Shown piece after piece: positions 17,050 through 25,744 of a DNA stretch of 60,918 nt. This DNA comes from Streptococcus australis. Its GTDB lineage: Bacteria; Bacillota; Bacilli; Lactobacillales; Streptococcaceae. The first letter of the stretch is position 1, and every line of letters starts with the position of its first letter. The notes beneath the pieces were generated by a model. The model had not been told where the DNA came from. It searched no databases and saw only the letters and a program-made list of their open reading frames with translations. The stretch spans positions 1 to 60,918 of the forward strand of contig NZ_JAHZQQ010000006.1 in assembly GCF_019930045.1 (NCBI RefSeq), read 5' to 3'. A program made the translations under genes and the position numbers.

Positions 17050-17667
17050 CTAGAGATTAGAAGACTCGTGACTTTCTTCTTTACAGTGTTCAAGTTTTTG
17101 AACATAGTATTCCCGTTTTTCCTCTTCTTGGTGAATAATCGGTTCATCCTTCTTGCCGTGAACACGAACAATTTTAGCCGGAATCCCCACAACAGTGACA
17201 TCACTCGGCACATCAGAAACGACGACGGCACCTGCTCCAACCTTGGATTTGGCCCCAATCTCAATAGGTCCAATGACTTGAGCATGGGCAGACACCAGCG
17301 CTCCTTCCTTGACGGTTGGATGGCGCTTCCCTGTATCCTTTCCAGTTCCACCGAGCGTCACCCCATGGTAGAGCATAACGCCTTTTTCAACAACGGCTGT
17401 CTCACCAATAACGAGACCTGCCCCGTGGTCGATAAAAACTCCCGAAGCAATGGTCGCACCTGGATGGATTTCAATCTGAGTCCAAAAACGCCAGAACTGG
17501 CTATGCATGCGAGCTAGGAGTTTAAAGCCATGGTTCCACAAAAAGTGAGAAACACGGTGAGCAGCCAGTGCTTTAACCCCTGGATAGGTCAAGAGGACCT
17601 CCAGCGAGGTACGTGCTGCTGGGTCATTTTCTTTTACAATATCAATGGTTTCACGCCACCATCCCAT
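17050..17667 (-). CDS. cysE: Serine O-acetyltransferase
   Basis: The protein is 205 residues. An N-terminal helical part (MGWWRETIDIVKENDPAARTSLEV) is followed by a left-handed beta-helix of hexapeptide repeats with the catalytic His in FIDHGAGLVIGETAVV and a GVTLGGTGKDTGKRHPTV loop. It acetylates serine to O-acetylserine, the first step of cysteine synthesis, and is usually feedback-inhibited by cysteine through its C-terminus. Here a charged tail of about 30 residues follows the repeats. It lies 24 bp after pnp and is co-transcribed with it. Confidence 0.95.
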   Translation of the reverse strand: MGWWRETIDIVKENDPAARTSLEVLLTYPGVKALAAHRVSHFLWNHGFKLLARMHSQFWRFWTQIEIHPGATIASGVFIDHGAGLVIGETAVVEKGVMLYHGVTLGGTGKDTGKRHPTVKEGALVSAHAQVIGPIEIGAKSKVGAGAVVVSDVPSDVTVVGIPAKIVRVHGKKDEPIIHQEEEKREYYVQKLEHCKEESHESSNL

Positions 17668-17691
17668 ACCGTGCTCCTTTCTTTTGATTGC

Positions 17692-19908
17692 TTATTCTTT
17701 TGTTTCTTGACCTGCATCTTTGGCAAAGTCTTTTCTAGGTTTGTGGTGACGAGGACGATCGCCATGACGATGACCCTTATCCCCTTTGTCTTCTGCATGT
17801 TCCGGTTTTGGAGGACGAGGAAGAAGAGCTTTCATCGAAGCATCTACACGACCTTTTTCATCAATCTTGATGACCTTGACATCGACTTCGTCTCCGATTT
17901 CCACTAAATCTTCGACGCGGTTGGTACGTGTCCAAGCCATTTCAGAGATGTGAACAAGGGCATCCGTCTTGTCAAAGAGGTTAACAAAGGCACCGAATTT
18001 CTCGATCCGAACCACTTTGGCATGGTAGACTTCATCCACCTTGGCTTCACGAACCAAACCAGCAATGATTTCTTTAGCACGGCTGATGGCATCTTGGTCG
18101 CTCGAGTAGATAGATACGTTACCTTCTTCGTCGATATCAATCTTAACGCCTGTTTCAGCGATAATCTTATCAATCGTTTCTCCACCCTTACCGATGACAA
18201 TCTTGATCTTGTCCACATCAATCTTGATGGTATCAATTTTCGGAGCAGTTGGAGCCAATTCTGGACGAACTTCTGGAATGGTTGCTTCGATCACATCAAG
18301 GATTTCAAAACGGGCTTTCTTGGCTTGAGCAAGAGCTTCAGTCAAGATTTCTGCAGTAATCCCTTGAATCTTGATATCCATTTGAAGGGCTGTAATACCG
18401 TCACGAGTACCTGCAACCTTGAAGTCCATATCTCCAAAGTGGTCTTCCAAACCTTGGATATCTGTCAATACTGTATAGTTATTTCCGTCAGAAATGAGAC
18501 CCATGGCAATCCCTGCTACTGGCGCCTTGATTGGCACACCACCAGCCATAAGGGCAAGCGTTCCCGCACAGATAGAGGCTTGAGATGAAGAACCGTTTGA
18601 TTCCAAAACTTCTGCTACCAAACGGATCGCATATGGGAATTCTTCCAAGCTTGGCAATACTTGAGCAAGAGCACGCTCGCCAAGAGCACCGTGACCAATC
18701 TCACGACGACCAGGCGCACCGTAACGACCTGTTTCACCTACAGAGTATTGTGGGAAGTTATAGTGGTGCATAAAGCGTTTCTTGTACTCTGGATCCAAAC
18801 CATCGATGATTTGAGTTTCACCCATTGGCGCCAAAGTCAAGGTAGAAAGAGCCTGAGTTTGTCCACGAGTAAAGAGACCTGAACCGTGCACACGGGGAAC
18901 GAAGTCAACAACCGCATCCAAAGGACGGATTTCATCGACCTTACGACCATCAGGACGAATCTTGTCTTCTGTGATCAAACGACGCACTTCTGCGTGTTCC
19001 ATTTGTTCCAAGATTTCAGCTACATCCCGCATAATCCGGTCAAATTCTTCGTGATCTGCATATTTTTCTTCGTAGACTGCTGTTACTTGGTCTTTTACTG
19101 CTTGAGTTGCAGCTTCACGAGCTAATTTTTCTTCTACTTGAACCGCTTTTTGAAGGTCGCTGTTGTAGGCTGCGATGATTTCAGCTTGCAAGTCAGCATC
19201 TACATGAAGCAATTCCACTTCTGCTTTTTCTTTCCCAGCTGCTGCTACGATTTCTTCTTGGAAGGCAATCAATTCTTTAACAGCTTCGTGCCCTTTCAAA
19301 AGAGCTTCCAACATGATTTCTTCTGACAATTCTTTGGCACCAGACTCTACCATGTTGATAGCGTGTTTGGTACCAGCTACTGTCAATTCAAGAAGAGAGC
19401 GCTCGGCTTGTTCTTGCGTTGGGTTGATGATGATTTCCCCGTCGACATAACCCACTTGTACCCCAGCGATTGGTCCGTCAAACGGAATATCTGAGATAGA
19501 AAGGGCCAAGGATGAACCAAACATCGCTGCCATTGGTGCAGATGCATTTTCATCGTAAGAAAGGACTGTGTTAATCACCTGCACTTCGTTACGGAAACCT
19601 TCCGCAAACATTGGACGGATTGGACGGTCAATCAAACGCGCTGTCAAAGTCGCGTCTGTAGACGGACGTCCTTCCCGTTTCATAAAGCCACCAGGAAACT
19701 TCCCAGCTGCATACATTTTTTCTTCGTAGTTGACTTGAAGTGGGAAGAAATCCCCAGTTGCCATCTTCTTAGACATAACGGCAGCAGTCAAGACAGTTGA
19801 CTCCCCATAACGCACGACAACAGAGCCATTTGCTTGCTTAGCAACCTGGCCAGTCTCTACGATTAACTCACGACCCGCAAAAGTCGTTTGAAACACTTGT
19901 TTTGTCAT
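17692..19908 (-). CDS. pnp: Polynucleotide phosphorylase
   Basis: The protein is 738 residues. It has two RNase PH-like domains (about 1-230 and 310-545) joined by a helical domain, then a KH domain ([19 protein letters not shown]) and an S1 domain ([24 protein letters not shown]), with a basic His/Arg-rich tail. It degrades RNA 3' to 5' using phosphate and can polymerise in reverse; in streptococci it is a degradosome component. It heads the pnp-cysE unit. Its 5' region abuts a three-copy structured repeat array (19965-20316), so any promoter must lie within or just after that array. Confidence 0.98.
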   Translation of the reverse strand: MTKQVFQTTFAGRELIVETGQVAKQANGSVVVRYGESTVLTAAVMSKKMATGDFFPLQVNYEEKMYAAGKFPGGFMKREGRPSTDATLTARLIDRPIRPMFAEGFRNEVQVINTVLSYDENASAPMAAMFGSSLALSISDIPFDGPIAGVQVGYVDGEIIINPTQEQAERSLLELTVAGTKHAINMVESGAKELSEEIMLEALLKGHEAVKELIAFQEEIVAAAGKEKAEVELLHVDADLQAEIIAAYNSDLQKAVQVEEKLAREAATQAVKDQVTAVYEEKYADHEEFDRIMRDVAEILEQMEHAEVRRLITEDKIRPDGRKVDEIRPLDAVVDFVPRVHGSGLFTRGQTQALSTLTLAPMGETQIIDGLDPEYKKRFMHHYNFPQYSVGETGRYGAPGRREIGHGALGERALAQVLPSLEEFPYAIRLVAEVLESNGSSSQASICAGTLALMAGGVPIKAPVAGIAMGLISDGNNYTVLTDIQGLEDHFGDMDFKVAGTRDGITALQMDIKIQGITAEILTEALAQAKKARFEILDVIEATIPEVRPELAPTAPKIDTIKIDVDKIKIVIGKGGETIDKIIAETGVKIDIDEEGNVSIYSSDQDAISRAKEIIAGLVREAKVDEVYHAKVVRIEKFGAFVNLFDKTDALVHISEMAWTRTNRVEDLVEIGDEVDVKVIKIDEKGRVDASMKALLPRPPKPEHAEDKGDKGHRHGDRPRHHKPRKDFAKDAGQETKE

Positions 19909-19964
19909 TTATATGTAATCCCCTTTGGATTGAAATATTTATACGACTTGCCTACAAAAATCAG

Positions 19965-20077
19965 GATACAAAGGGCGTTAAGAATCCCGTATGAAAATAG
20001 GAGATTGACGCAGTGTGCGATGCACATCAGGAAATCTATCTTTTCCACTAGGGATTTAGCCCGTGTTCAACTATCAA
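19965..20077 (+). repeat. Structured dispersed repeat, array copy 1
   Basis: A 113-bp unit. Paired arms: GGGC 19973-19976 with GCCC 20059-20062, AATCCC 19983-19988 with GGGATT 20051-20056, AGATT 20002-20006 with AATCT 20033-20037, and TGTGC 20014-20018 with GCACA 20022-20026 around loop GAT. Shared unpaired blocks are AAAATAGGA, GACGCA, AGGA, TATCTTTT and GTGTTCAA. It ends with the ATCAA that joins to GATAC of the next unit. See the findings for the comparison across copies. Confidence 0.85.
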
Positions 20078-20190
20078 GATACTAAGCCGTTAAGCAACTC
20101 AAAAGAAAATAGGAAATCGAACGACGGAGCGACTGCTCCTAGGTAGATTTATCTTTTTCCACAGAGTTGTAGGCGTGTTCAGTTGATCAA
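20078..20190 (+). repeat. Structured dispersed repeat, array copy 2
   Basis: This copy is also 113 bp and directly abuts copy 1. The same four stems have other bases: GCC with GGC, AACTC (20096-20100) with GAGTT (20164-20168), AAATC (20114-20118) with GATTT (20146-20150), and GGAGC (20126-20130) with GCTCC (20135-20139) around loop GACT. Confidence 0.85.
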
Positions 20191-20316
20191 GATATTTTGG
20201 ACGGTTCGGCTTGCCGAACATTTCTGTAGAAAAATAGGAAGGTGACGCCACACTCGATGAGTGCTAGGAAGCTTATCTTTTTTCCTAAGAAATGAGGCCA
20301 AAATTCAATTAATCAA
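20191..20316 (+). repeat. Structured dispersed repeat, array copy 3
   Basis: 126 bp, longer by an extra hairpin TTCGGC-TT-GCCGAA inserted in the 5' arm. Stems: TTTTGG with CCAAAA outermost, CATTTC (20219-20224) with GAAATG (20289-20294), and CACTC (20251-20255) with GAGTG (20259-20263) around GAT. A truncated fourth unit starts at 20317 (GATACTAAGGC). Confidence 0.8.
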
Positions 20317-20437
20317 GATACTAAGGCATTAAACCGCTTAACGAAATATGGATTTCAACAGCCTTTCTGTATGTTATATCCTCATCTTTGTATCCAAGCA
20401 CGTATAACCTTTATTTTACCATATTCAAGCCCAAAAG

Positions 20438-20460
20438 AAAAAGGCTTTAAAAGCCTTTTT
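20438..20460. terminator. Terminator between the lipoprotein locus and the repeat array
   Basis: AAAAAGGCTT (20438-20447) pairs with AAGCCTTTTT (20451-20460). It can work in either direction; the upstream gene on the minus strand ends at 20527. Confidence 0.75.
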
Positions 20461-20526
20461 CGAGGAATATTTGATTTCCATTTATTTTAAAATTCTAGAG
20501 CTAGTTATAGTCAGTATCTAAGCTTC

Positions 20527-20997
20527 TTAATTCACAAATTCTTTACTAACAACATAGAATCGAGTTTTATGCTCACCACCAGAGTATTTTTTCTGATTAC
20601 GTTTTAGGACATAGCGTTCCATTGGTTGAGAGGTGGATTTAATACGAGTCGTAACTACAACTGTATCGCCCTCAACCACCCACTCATTAGCTGATGGAAT
20701 CTCCATTTCAGGTGCTGCTCCACCACGGCCTCCTGGGACTAATTCAAAAAACATCTTGTCTTTTGAAGAGTATAGCCAGGCTTGCTTCTTCTCACTCGCA
20801 AGTTGAATCAACTGCTCTTCAGACATTGATTGAATTGATTCTGAAGTTTCTTTAGCCTCAAGTTTTTTAATCACGTCTGCAAGCTGATAGGTATCCGGTG
20901 TATAAGTATTGTAGTAATCCAGAAACATTGCTTGCGAATACGCATAAATACCACTATGTTCATTAGCAAGTTCGAGAATCATAGTTGGTCTCACCAA
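20527..20997 (-). pseudogene. Detached C-terminal part of the lipoprotein gene
   Basis: A 156-codon segment whose only near-start is a TTG with no ribosome binding site in front. It is in the same frame as the lipoprotein gene at 21037-22017; only one TGA (21037-21039) separates them, and the 13 codons in between are open (SVVQNGYSLSFSRL...). The sequence has no signal peptide, begins mid-domain, and contains a VVEGDTVVVTTR beta segment and an RFYVVSKEFVN end. It reads like the second half of a secreted two-domain lipoprotein. It may be untranslated, or reached by stop readthrough. Function is unknown. Confidence 0.6.
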
Positions 20998-21036
20998 TCT
21001 CGAAAATGATAAAGAATAACCATTTTGGACTACTGA

Positions 21037-22017
21037 TCAAATATCTTCTTGATCTTCCACGCTTAATCCATCAAGAGCACTAGCATTCTTCCCATCCAAT
21101 TTCGTTGTAAACTCAAGAGCAATCCAGCCTTGGCCCGATTCCAATTTCCCCCAGGTATACCCATCTGCTGATCTGGTTTCTGTGATGGTATGAATCCCTT
21201 TCGAAATCTTCCCAACTTCTTGTCCCTTCACAGTTGGCTCCTTGCGAATCCGGAGATCCAACACACTGACCTGTACTTGGAAGCTCGTTGATGTTTCCTC
21301 TTTACTACTGACTTTGCTCGTAGAATTCTTTTCTTCTCCCAATTCTTTCCACTTAAATCTGCTTGGATCCAATTCTTTAGCGCTGATTCCGAGCACTTGC
21401 TCTGCCTTCTGATTGGCACCTATCCTTATTTGTGCCTCTTTTAAAACTTCCAATCCTCCCTTTTGAAATTTATAATAGGTCAAATCCATCTCCGGATTAA
21501 GAGATGAAAAGGTCGCATAGATAACCGATCCATCATCAAATAACTGCAGACTAGAACGAAATCCTCCAGCAGAAGCTACAAAGGCAGTATGAAGGAGTGT
21601 TGGCTTTTGATTCTTCAAATAATAGATTGCAGAAACAGACTGACCATCACCCAGCACAAGCTCATCCTTCCCATCCTTGTCCAAATCCATAAATACATAG
21701 GAAAGGATCGCCTTAGTTCCTAAGGTTTGAAGATTGAATACATAAGAGTATTCATCTGAGGCGGGTTCAAATTCTTTTAGTTTAGCCACTAGACCTGCAC
21801 TATCACCTGCCTCGATAGCCCTAGAGTAAGCCTGATAACGTTCAAGAACTGTTTGATAATACGCATGCCCAGACGATGTCTTCTTGGAACTTTTCCCATC
21901 TGCTACTTCACTCTGAACTGTAGAAGGTTGCGTCCTAGGACGTCGCTTAGGCCCACATGCCACCAGGGTTAACAACGTCATCGCTATCAAGCTAACTTTA
22001 TAGATTTTTTTCATCAT
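21037..22017 (-). CDS. SH3-domain lipoprotein, probably truncated
   Basis: The protein is 326 residues. Residues 1-20 are a lipoprotein signal with lipobox LVAC and lipid-carrying Cys21. A linker and a VCBS/FG-GAP-like region (FMDLDKDGKDELVLGDG) follow, then a bacterial SH3 domain at about 248-312 (LDLRIRKEPTVKGQEVGKISKG...GYTWGKLESGQGWIAL). It should sit on the outer face of the membrane and touch cell wall. It ends at a TGA 40 bp before an open segment in the same frame, so the ancestral protein was probably about 500 residues. It has an extended -10 promoter at 22044-22052. The binding target is unknown. Confidence 0.75.
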   Translation of the reverse strand: MMKKIYKVSLIAMTLLTLVACGPKRRPRTQPSTVQSEVADGKSSKKTSSGHAYYQTVLERYQAYSRAIEAGDSAGLVAKLKEFEPASDEYSYVFNLQTLGTKAILSYVFMDLDKDGKDELVLGDGQSVSAIYYLKNQKPTLLHTAFVASAGGFRSSLQLFDDGSVIYATFSSLNPEMDLTYYKFQKGGLEVLKEAQIRIGANQKAEQVLGISAKELDPSRFKWKELGEEKNSTSKVSSKEETSTSFQVQVSVLDLRIRKEPTVKGQEVGKISKGIHTITETRSADGYTWGKLESGQGWIALEFTTKLDGKNASALDGLSVEDQEDI

Positions 22018-22043
22018 ATACTCCCTAAAACTTTCTCCATTTT

Positions 22044-22052
22044 ATTATACCA
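22044..22052 (-). promoter_or_regulatory. Extended -10 promoter of the lipoprotein gene
   Basis: On the minus strand TGGTATAAT stands 27 bp before the ATG, preceded by a T-rich stretch in place of a clear -35. Confidence 0.5.
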
Positions 22053-22189
22053 AAAGAAAGTAAAAATGCTAGAAAATCCTTGTTTTCTCATTGGATAAAG
22101 CAGACTTTGATAAGATCCCCCATTCGCCTATCATTCTGTCCTCTTTTCTGCTATACTGAGTATAGTTATTTGATCAAAAGGAGAACACT

Positions 22190-23986
22190 ATGGAATTAAA
22201 AAAACGCTCTGAATTTCCTGAGAAGGAACTCTGGGACCTCACAGCCCTCTACCAAGACCAGGAAGACTTCTTGCGTGCCATCGAAAAGACTCGCGAGGAA
22301 ATTAATGAATTCGTCCGTAACTACAAGGGTAGGCTCCACACTTTTGAAGACTTTGAAGCTGCCTTTGCCATCTTTGAACAAATTCAGATCCAACTCAGCC
22401 ACATTGGTAACTACAGCTTTATGCCCCAAACGACGGACTTTGGGGATGAAGCTTTTGCAGAAATTGCCCAAGCAGGGATGGATTTCGAAACTTGGGCCAG
22501 CGTCGAACTCTCTTTCTTTGATGATGCCTTAGTCGAAGCGGATGAGGAGGTCCTTGAACGTCTCGGACAACTCCCTCACCTCACTTTTGCCATTCGTCAG
22601 GCTAAAATCAAAAAAGCTCACTACTTGGGAGCTGACGTGGAAAAAACTCTGACTAACCTTGGTGAAGTCTTCTACGGACCGCAAGACATCTATACCAAGA
22701 TGCGGGCGGGCGACTTTGAAATGGCTGATTTTGAAGTAGATGGAAAAGTTTACAAGAATAGCTTTGTCACCTATGAAAACTTCTATCAAAACCATGAGAA
22801 TGCAGAAGTCCGTGAAAAAGCCTTTCGTTCCTTCTCAGAAGGTCTCCGCAATCACCAAAACACAGCTGCTGCCACCTATCTAGCCCAAGTCAAATCTGAA
22901 AAACTAATCGCAGACATGCGAGGCTACGACTCCGTCTTTGACTATCTCTTGGCTGAGCAGGAAGTGGATCGTGCCATGTTTGACCGTCAGATTGACCTGA
23001 TCATGAAGGAATTCGCTCCAGTCGCTCAAAAATTCCTCAAACACGTGGCCAAGGTCAACGGCCTTGAAAAAATGACCTTTGCTGATTGGAAGTTGGACTT
23101 GGACAGTGCACTTAACCCAGATGTCACCTTTGATGACGCTTATGACTTGGTTATGAAATCTGTGGCACCTCTTGGCGAAGAATATTCTCGCGAAATTGCC
23201 CGCTACCAAACCGAACGTTGGGTCGACTTTGCTGCTAATGAAGGCAAGGATTCAGGTGGATATGCAGCTGACCCTTATCGCGTCCATCCTTATGTCCTGA
23301 TGAGTTGGACAGGACGAATGAGCGATGTTTATACCCTGATCCACGAGATTGGACACTCTGGTCAATTCATCTTCTCAGATAACAACCAAAGCTACTTCAA
23401 CGCCCACATGTCGACCTACTATGTGGAAGCTCCTTCTACCTTTAACGAGCTCCTCCTCAGCGACTACTTGGAACACCAGTTTGACGATCCTCGTCAAAAA
23501 CGCTTTGCCCTAGCTCACCGCTTGACAGATACCTACTTCCACAACTTCATCACCCACTTGTTGGAAGCGGCTTTCCAACGCAAGGTCTACACCCTGATTG
23601 AAGAAGGTGGTACCTTCGGCGCTAGCAAGCTCAACAGCATCATGAAGGAAGTCTTGACCGAATTCTGGGGAGACGCTGTTGAAATCGATGACGATGCAGC
23701 CTTGACCTGGATGCGCCAAAGCCACTACTACATGGGACTTTACAGCTACACCTACTCAGCTGGCCTAGTTATCTCAACAGCCGGTTACCTACATTTGAAG
23801 AACTCCGAAAACGGAGCTAAAGATTGGCTAGACCTCCTCAAATCAGGTGGCAGCAAGACCCCACTTGAGTCAGCCATGATCATCGGAGCAGATATCTCCA
23901 CTGACAAACCACTCCGCGATACCATCCAATTCCTTTCAGACACTGTGGATCAAATCATTGCTTACAGTGCAGAATTGGGAGAATAA
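22190..23986 (+). CDS. pepF: Oligoendopeptidase F (M3B)
   Basis: The protein is 598 residues, cytoplasmic, with the zinc motif HEIGH at 385-389 (ligands H385 and H389, catalytic E386) and the third ligand expected in the SYFNAHMSTYYVEAPSTFNE segment. M3B enzymes cut peptides of about 7-17 residues and complete the breakdown of imported oligopeptides. A GGAGAA ribosome binding site precedes the ATG. The following DUF2785 gene begins 54 bp after its stop, without a terminator, and may be co-transcribed. Confidence 0.96.
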   Translation: MELKKRSEFPEKELWDLTALYQDQEDFLRAIEKTREEINEFVRNYKGRLHTFEDFEAAFAIFEQIQIQLSHIGNYSFMPQTTDFGDEAFAEIAQAGMDFETWASVELSFFDDALVEADEEVLERLGQLPHLTFAIRQAKIKKAHYLGADVEKTLTNLGEVFYGPQDIYTKMRAGDFEMADFEVDGKVYKNSFVTYENFYQNHENAEVREKAFRSFSEGLRNHQNTAAATYLAQVKSEKLIADMRGYDSVFDYLLAEQEVDRAMFDRQIDLIMKEFAPVAQKFLKHVAKVNGLEKMTFADWKLDLDSALNPDVTFDDAYDLVMKSVAPLGEEYSREIARYQTERWVDFAANEGKDSGGYAADPYRVHPYVLMSWTGRMSDVYTLIHEIGHSGQFIFSDNNQSYFNAHMSTYYVEAPSTFNELLLSDYLEHQFDDPRQKRFALAHRLTDTYFHNFITHLLEAAFQRKVYTLIEEGGTFGASKLNSIMKEVLTEFWGDAVEIDDDAALTWMRQSHYYMGLYSYTYSAGLVISTAGYLHLKNSENGAKDWLDLLKSGGSKTPLESAMIIGADISTDKPLRDTIQFLSDTVDQIIAYSAELGE

Positions 23987-24040
23987 ACTCCTCTACAGCT
24001 AACTCTAAAATAAGCTAGTAAAAATGCAGAGGTGCTAAGG

Positions 24041-24832
24041 ATGTATCAAGAATTACAAAGTAAAGTGACAGAAGAAAAACCAAGCTATCGTCGAGAAGAA
24101 ATCCAGTGGTTGCTGGAACATTTAGGAGACCCTTCACCAGAAATTCGCGATGATCTTGCTTTTACAAGCTTGGCTAGAGGAATTCAAGAAGAACTCTTTA
24201 CACAAGAACAATTTCATTTCATTGCTGAGACGATTATATCCGATGAAGGAGTAGAAAAAGAGATTGACAAGATTGGACTATCGACACTTGATCGTTCTTT
24301 TAGAGCACTGATTTATGCCAATCTCTTGTCTGCAGATGCCAACCAACAATCGATTTTTTATCAAAGATTAAAAGCTGATATAAGATATATTTTACTGGAT
24401 CAAGGCTTACACTATCTTTTAAAAGAAAAGGATACAACAGGTTTTTCCAGCCAGTATGGTTGGGTTCACGCTTTTGCGCATGGAGCTGATCTTTTAACAG
24501 AAGTAGTTTGTCATCCAGACCTTCCTAATAACAAAGTTCACGAAGGATTGAACATACTTGTACAAATCTTTAAAAGAATTTCAATTCGTTTTACCGATGA
24601 TGAGGATTGGCGTTTAGCTAGAGTGCTCTATGAACCTATTTTGCAAGGGAAAATCGAGCAAGAACAAGTAGCTTCTTGGATAAAAACGCTTGACTTTCCA
24701 ATAGAGGAGAGGGGAGATTTTTATAAATTTTCCAACCTTAGATCCTGTCTGTTAGAAGTCTATATTCAACTTGATCAGAGAGACTTTTTACAAGATGAGT
24801 TGAAAGAGGCCATTCAATCTTTTCAATACTAA
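24041..24832 (+). CDS. DUF2785 family protein
   Basis: The protein is 263 residues from the ATG at 24041, which has AGAGGT about 7 bp upstream; a GTG at 24032 in frame would add three residues. It is all helical, with the DUF2785 hallmark SQYGWVHAFAHGADLLTEV (about 145-163). It is soluble, with no signal peptide. The family has no known biochemical role; the conserved His and Asp of the HAFAHGAD segment suggest a binding site. Codon use is more AT-rich than pepF before it, which could mean a different history. It ends at a bidirectional terminator shared with trxA. Confidence 0.8.
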   Translation: MYQELQSKVTEEKPSYRREEIQWLLEHLGDPSPEIRDDLAFTSLARGIQEELFTQEQFHFIAETIISDEGVEKEIDKIGLSTLDRSFRALIYANLLSADANQQSIFYQRLKADIRYILLDQGLHYLLKEKDTTGFSSQYGWVHAFAHGADLLTEVVCHPDLPNNKVHEGLNILVQIFKRISIRFTDDEDWRLARVLYEPILQGKIEQEQVASWIKTLDFPIEERGDFYKFSNLRSCLLEVYIQLDQRDFLQDELKEAIQSFQY

Positions 24833-24869
24833 CTATTGCACTTATTCTTGCAATTTATCTCATATAAAA

Positions 24870-24900
24870 AAGCACTCCCATTTTATTAATGGGAGTGCTT
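24870..24900. terminator. Bidirectional terminator between the DUF2785 gene and trxA
   Basis: A perfect 13-bp stem, AAGCACTCCCATT with AATGGGAGTGCTT, and loop TTATT, between convergent genes. Confidence 0.9.
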
Positions 24901-24906
24901 ATGCTT

Positions 24907-25221
24907 TTAACTCAACTCAGCCACAATGGCCTTGATTTGTTCTGCAGTGTGAACACCAGCAACTTGTTTAACCACTTGTCCATCTTTTTTGAAAAGAAGA
25001 GTAGGGATAGACATAATGCCGAAAGCACGCGCTGTATTTGGATTTTTATCAACGTCCATTTTAACGATTTTCAAGACATCTTCTGAAAGTTCTTCAGACA
25101 ATTTATCCAAGATTGGTCCTTGCATACGACATGGACCACACCAGGTTGCCCAGAAGTCTACCAAGACCAATCCTTCTTTCGTTTCTGCTTCAAATGTTGC
25201 ATCTGTAATTGCTTTTGCCAT
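24907..25221 (-). CDS. trxA: Thioredoxin
   Basis: The protein is 104 residues with the redox motif WCGPC (Cys28, Cys31), the cis-Pro segment MSIPT and the FKKDGQVVKQVAG strand. It is a cytoplasmic disulfide reductant for ribonucleotide reductase, peroxidases and others. It lies 12 bp after the DUF4649 gene and shares its promoter at 25490-25518. Confidence 0.96.
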   Translation of the reverse strand: MAKAITDATFEAETKEGLVLVDFWATWCGPCRMQGPILDKLSEELSEDVLKIVKMDVDKNPNTARAFGIMSIPTLLFKKDGQVVKQVAGVHTAEQIKAIVAELS

Positions 25222-25233
25222 TGTTTTTCTCCT

Positions 25234-25458
25234 TTAGTTTTTGTATTGATCGAGGTCTTGCTTCATCAAATAGAAGAAGACATCTCCGTAAGTTCCATGG
25301 TAATTGAGTTCGTGCCCATTATAGGTCAATTTTTGTACGGGATAGTAATCCGCTACACCGATCAAGCAGGTCTGTTGGGAGCGTTCAAATTCTTCATAGG
25401 AATCAAAATGTATGACTCTTTCTTGTTTTGCACCATCTAGATATGTAATATCAATCAT
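25234..25458 (-). CDS. DUF4649 family small protein
   Basis: The protein is 74 residues, acidic and soluble, beginning MIDITYLDGAKQERVIHFDSYEEFERSQQTCLIG. It is a streptococcal family of unknown role (DUF4649), commonly found just before trxA. It has one Cys. It is the first gene of a two-gene operon with trxA under a consensus sigma-A promoter. Nothing in it suggests catalysis. Confidence 0.8.
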   Translation of the reverse strand: MIDITYLDGAKQERVIHFDSYEEFERSQQTCLIGVADYYPVQKLTYNGHELNYHGTYGDVFFYLMKQDLDQYKN

Positions 25459-25489
25459 ATCGATAACCTCTATTTCTTAAGATGTGTCT

Positions 25490-25518
25490 ATTGTAACTCT
25501 GTTAATTACATCTGTCAA
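25490..25518 (-). promoter_or_regulatory. DUF4649-trxA promoter
   Basis: On the minus strand TTGACA (25513-25518) and TACAAT (25490-25495) are exactly 17 bp apart, a near-consensus sigma-A promoter. Confidence 0.85.
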
Positions 25519-25571
25519 ACAAAACGACTTACTCAGAATAATGAATCTTGTCCGAAAAAAGATAACAAAAA

Positions 25572-25593
25572 AGCCCTCTGAGTTCAGAGGGCT
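25572..25593 (-). terminator. Terminator hairpin T3 downstream of rpsO
   Basis: AGCCCTCTGA pairs perfectly with TCAGAGGGCT across a two-base gap, followed on the minus strand by TTTTTTGTT. It is the last of three minus-strand terminators between rpsO and the DUF4649 promoter. Confidence 0.8.
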
Positions 25594-25670
25594 CCATTCT
25601 TGCTGGATAAAACGTTTCTAGATAAAGCGACAAACCGAAGATTGTACTAGATTTCTTCTGAAAACAAAAA

Positions 25671-25688
25671 ATCTCCCCGAAGGGAGAT
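25671..25688 (-). terminator. Terminator hairpin T2 downstream of rpsO
   Basis: ATCTCCC pairs with GGGAGAT around a tetraloop that reads TTCG on the minus strand, followed by TTTTTTGTTTT. It is very stable for its size. Confidence 0.8.
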
Positions 25689-25744
25689 AGATCTGGTCTA
25701 TTTTACCTTACGATGCTAGGAACCGCAGCCGGAGATTATACTAT

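Noticed and set aside
17068..18588. Plus-strand open frames of 100-212 codons opposite cysE and pnp
   Set aside because: They are antisense to well-conserved enzymes and show no domain, start signal or codon bias of their own.
19888..20085. Open frame of 65 codons across the pnp start and repeat copy 1
   Set aside because: It is antisense to pnp and its second half is repeat sequence; the same peptide-like string appears from copy D on the other strand, so it reflects the repeat and not a gene.
19965..20316. Tandem repeats as a CRISPR array
   Set aside because: Units are 113-126 bp, differ from one another throughout, have no spacer pattern, and no cas gene is near.
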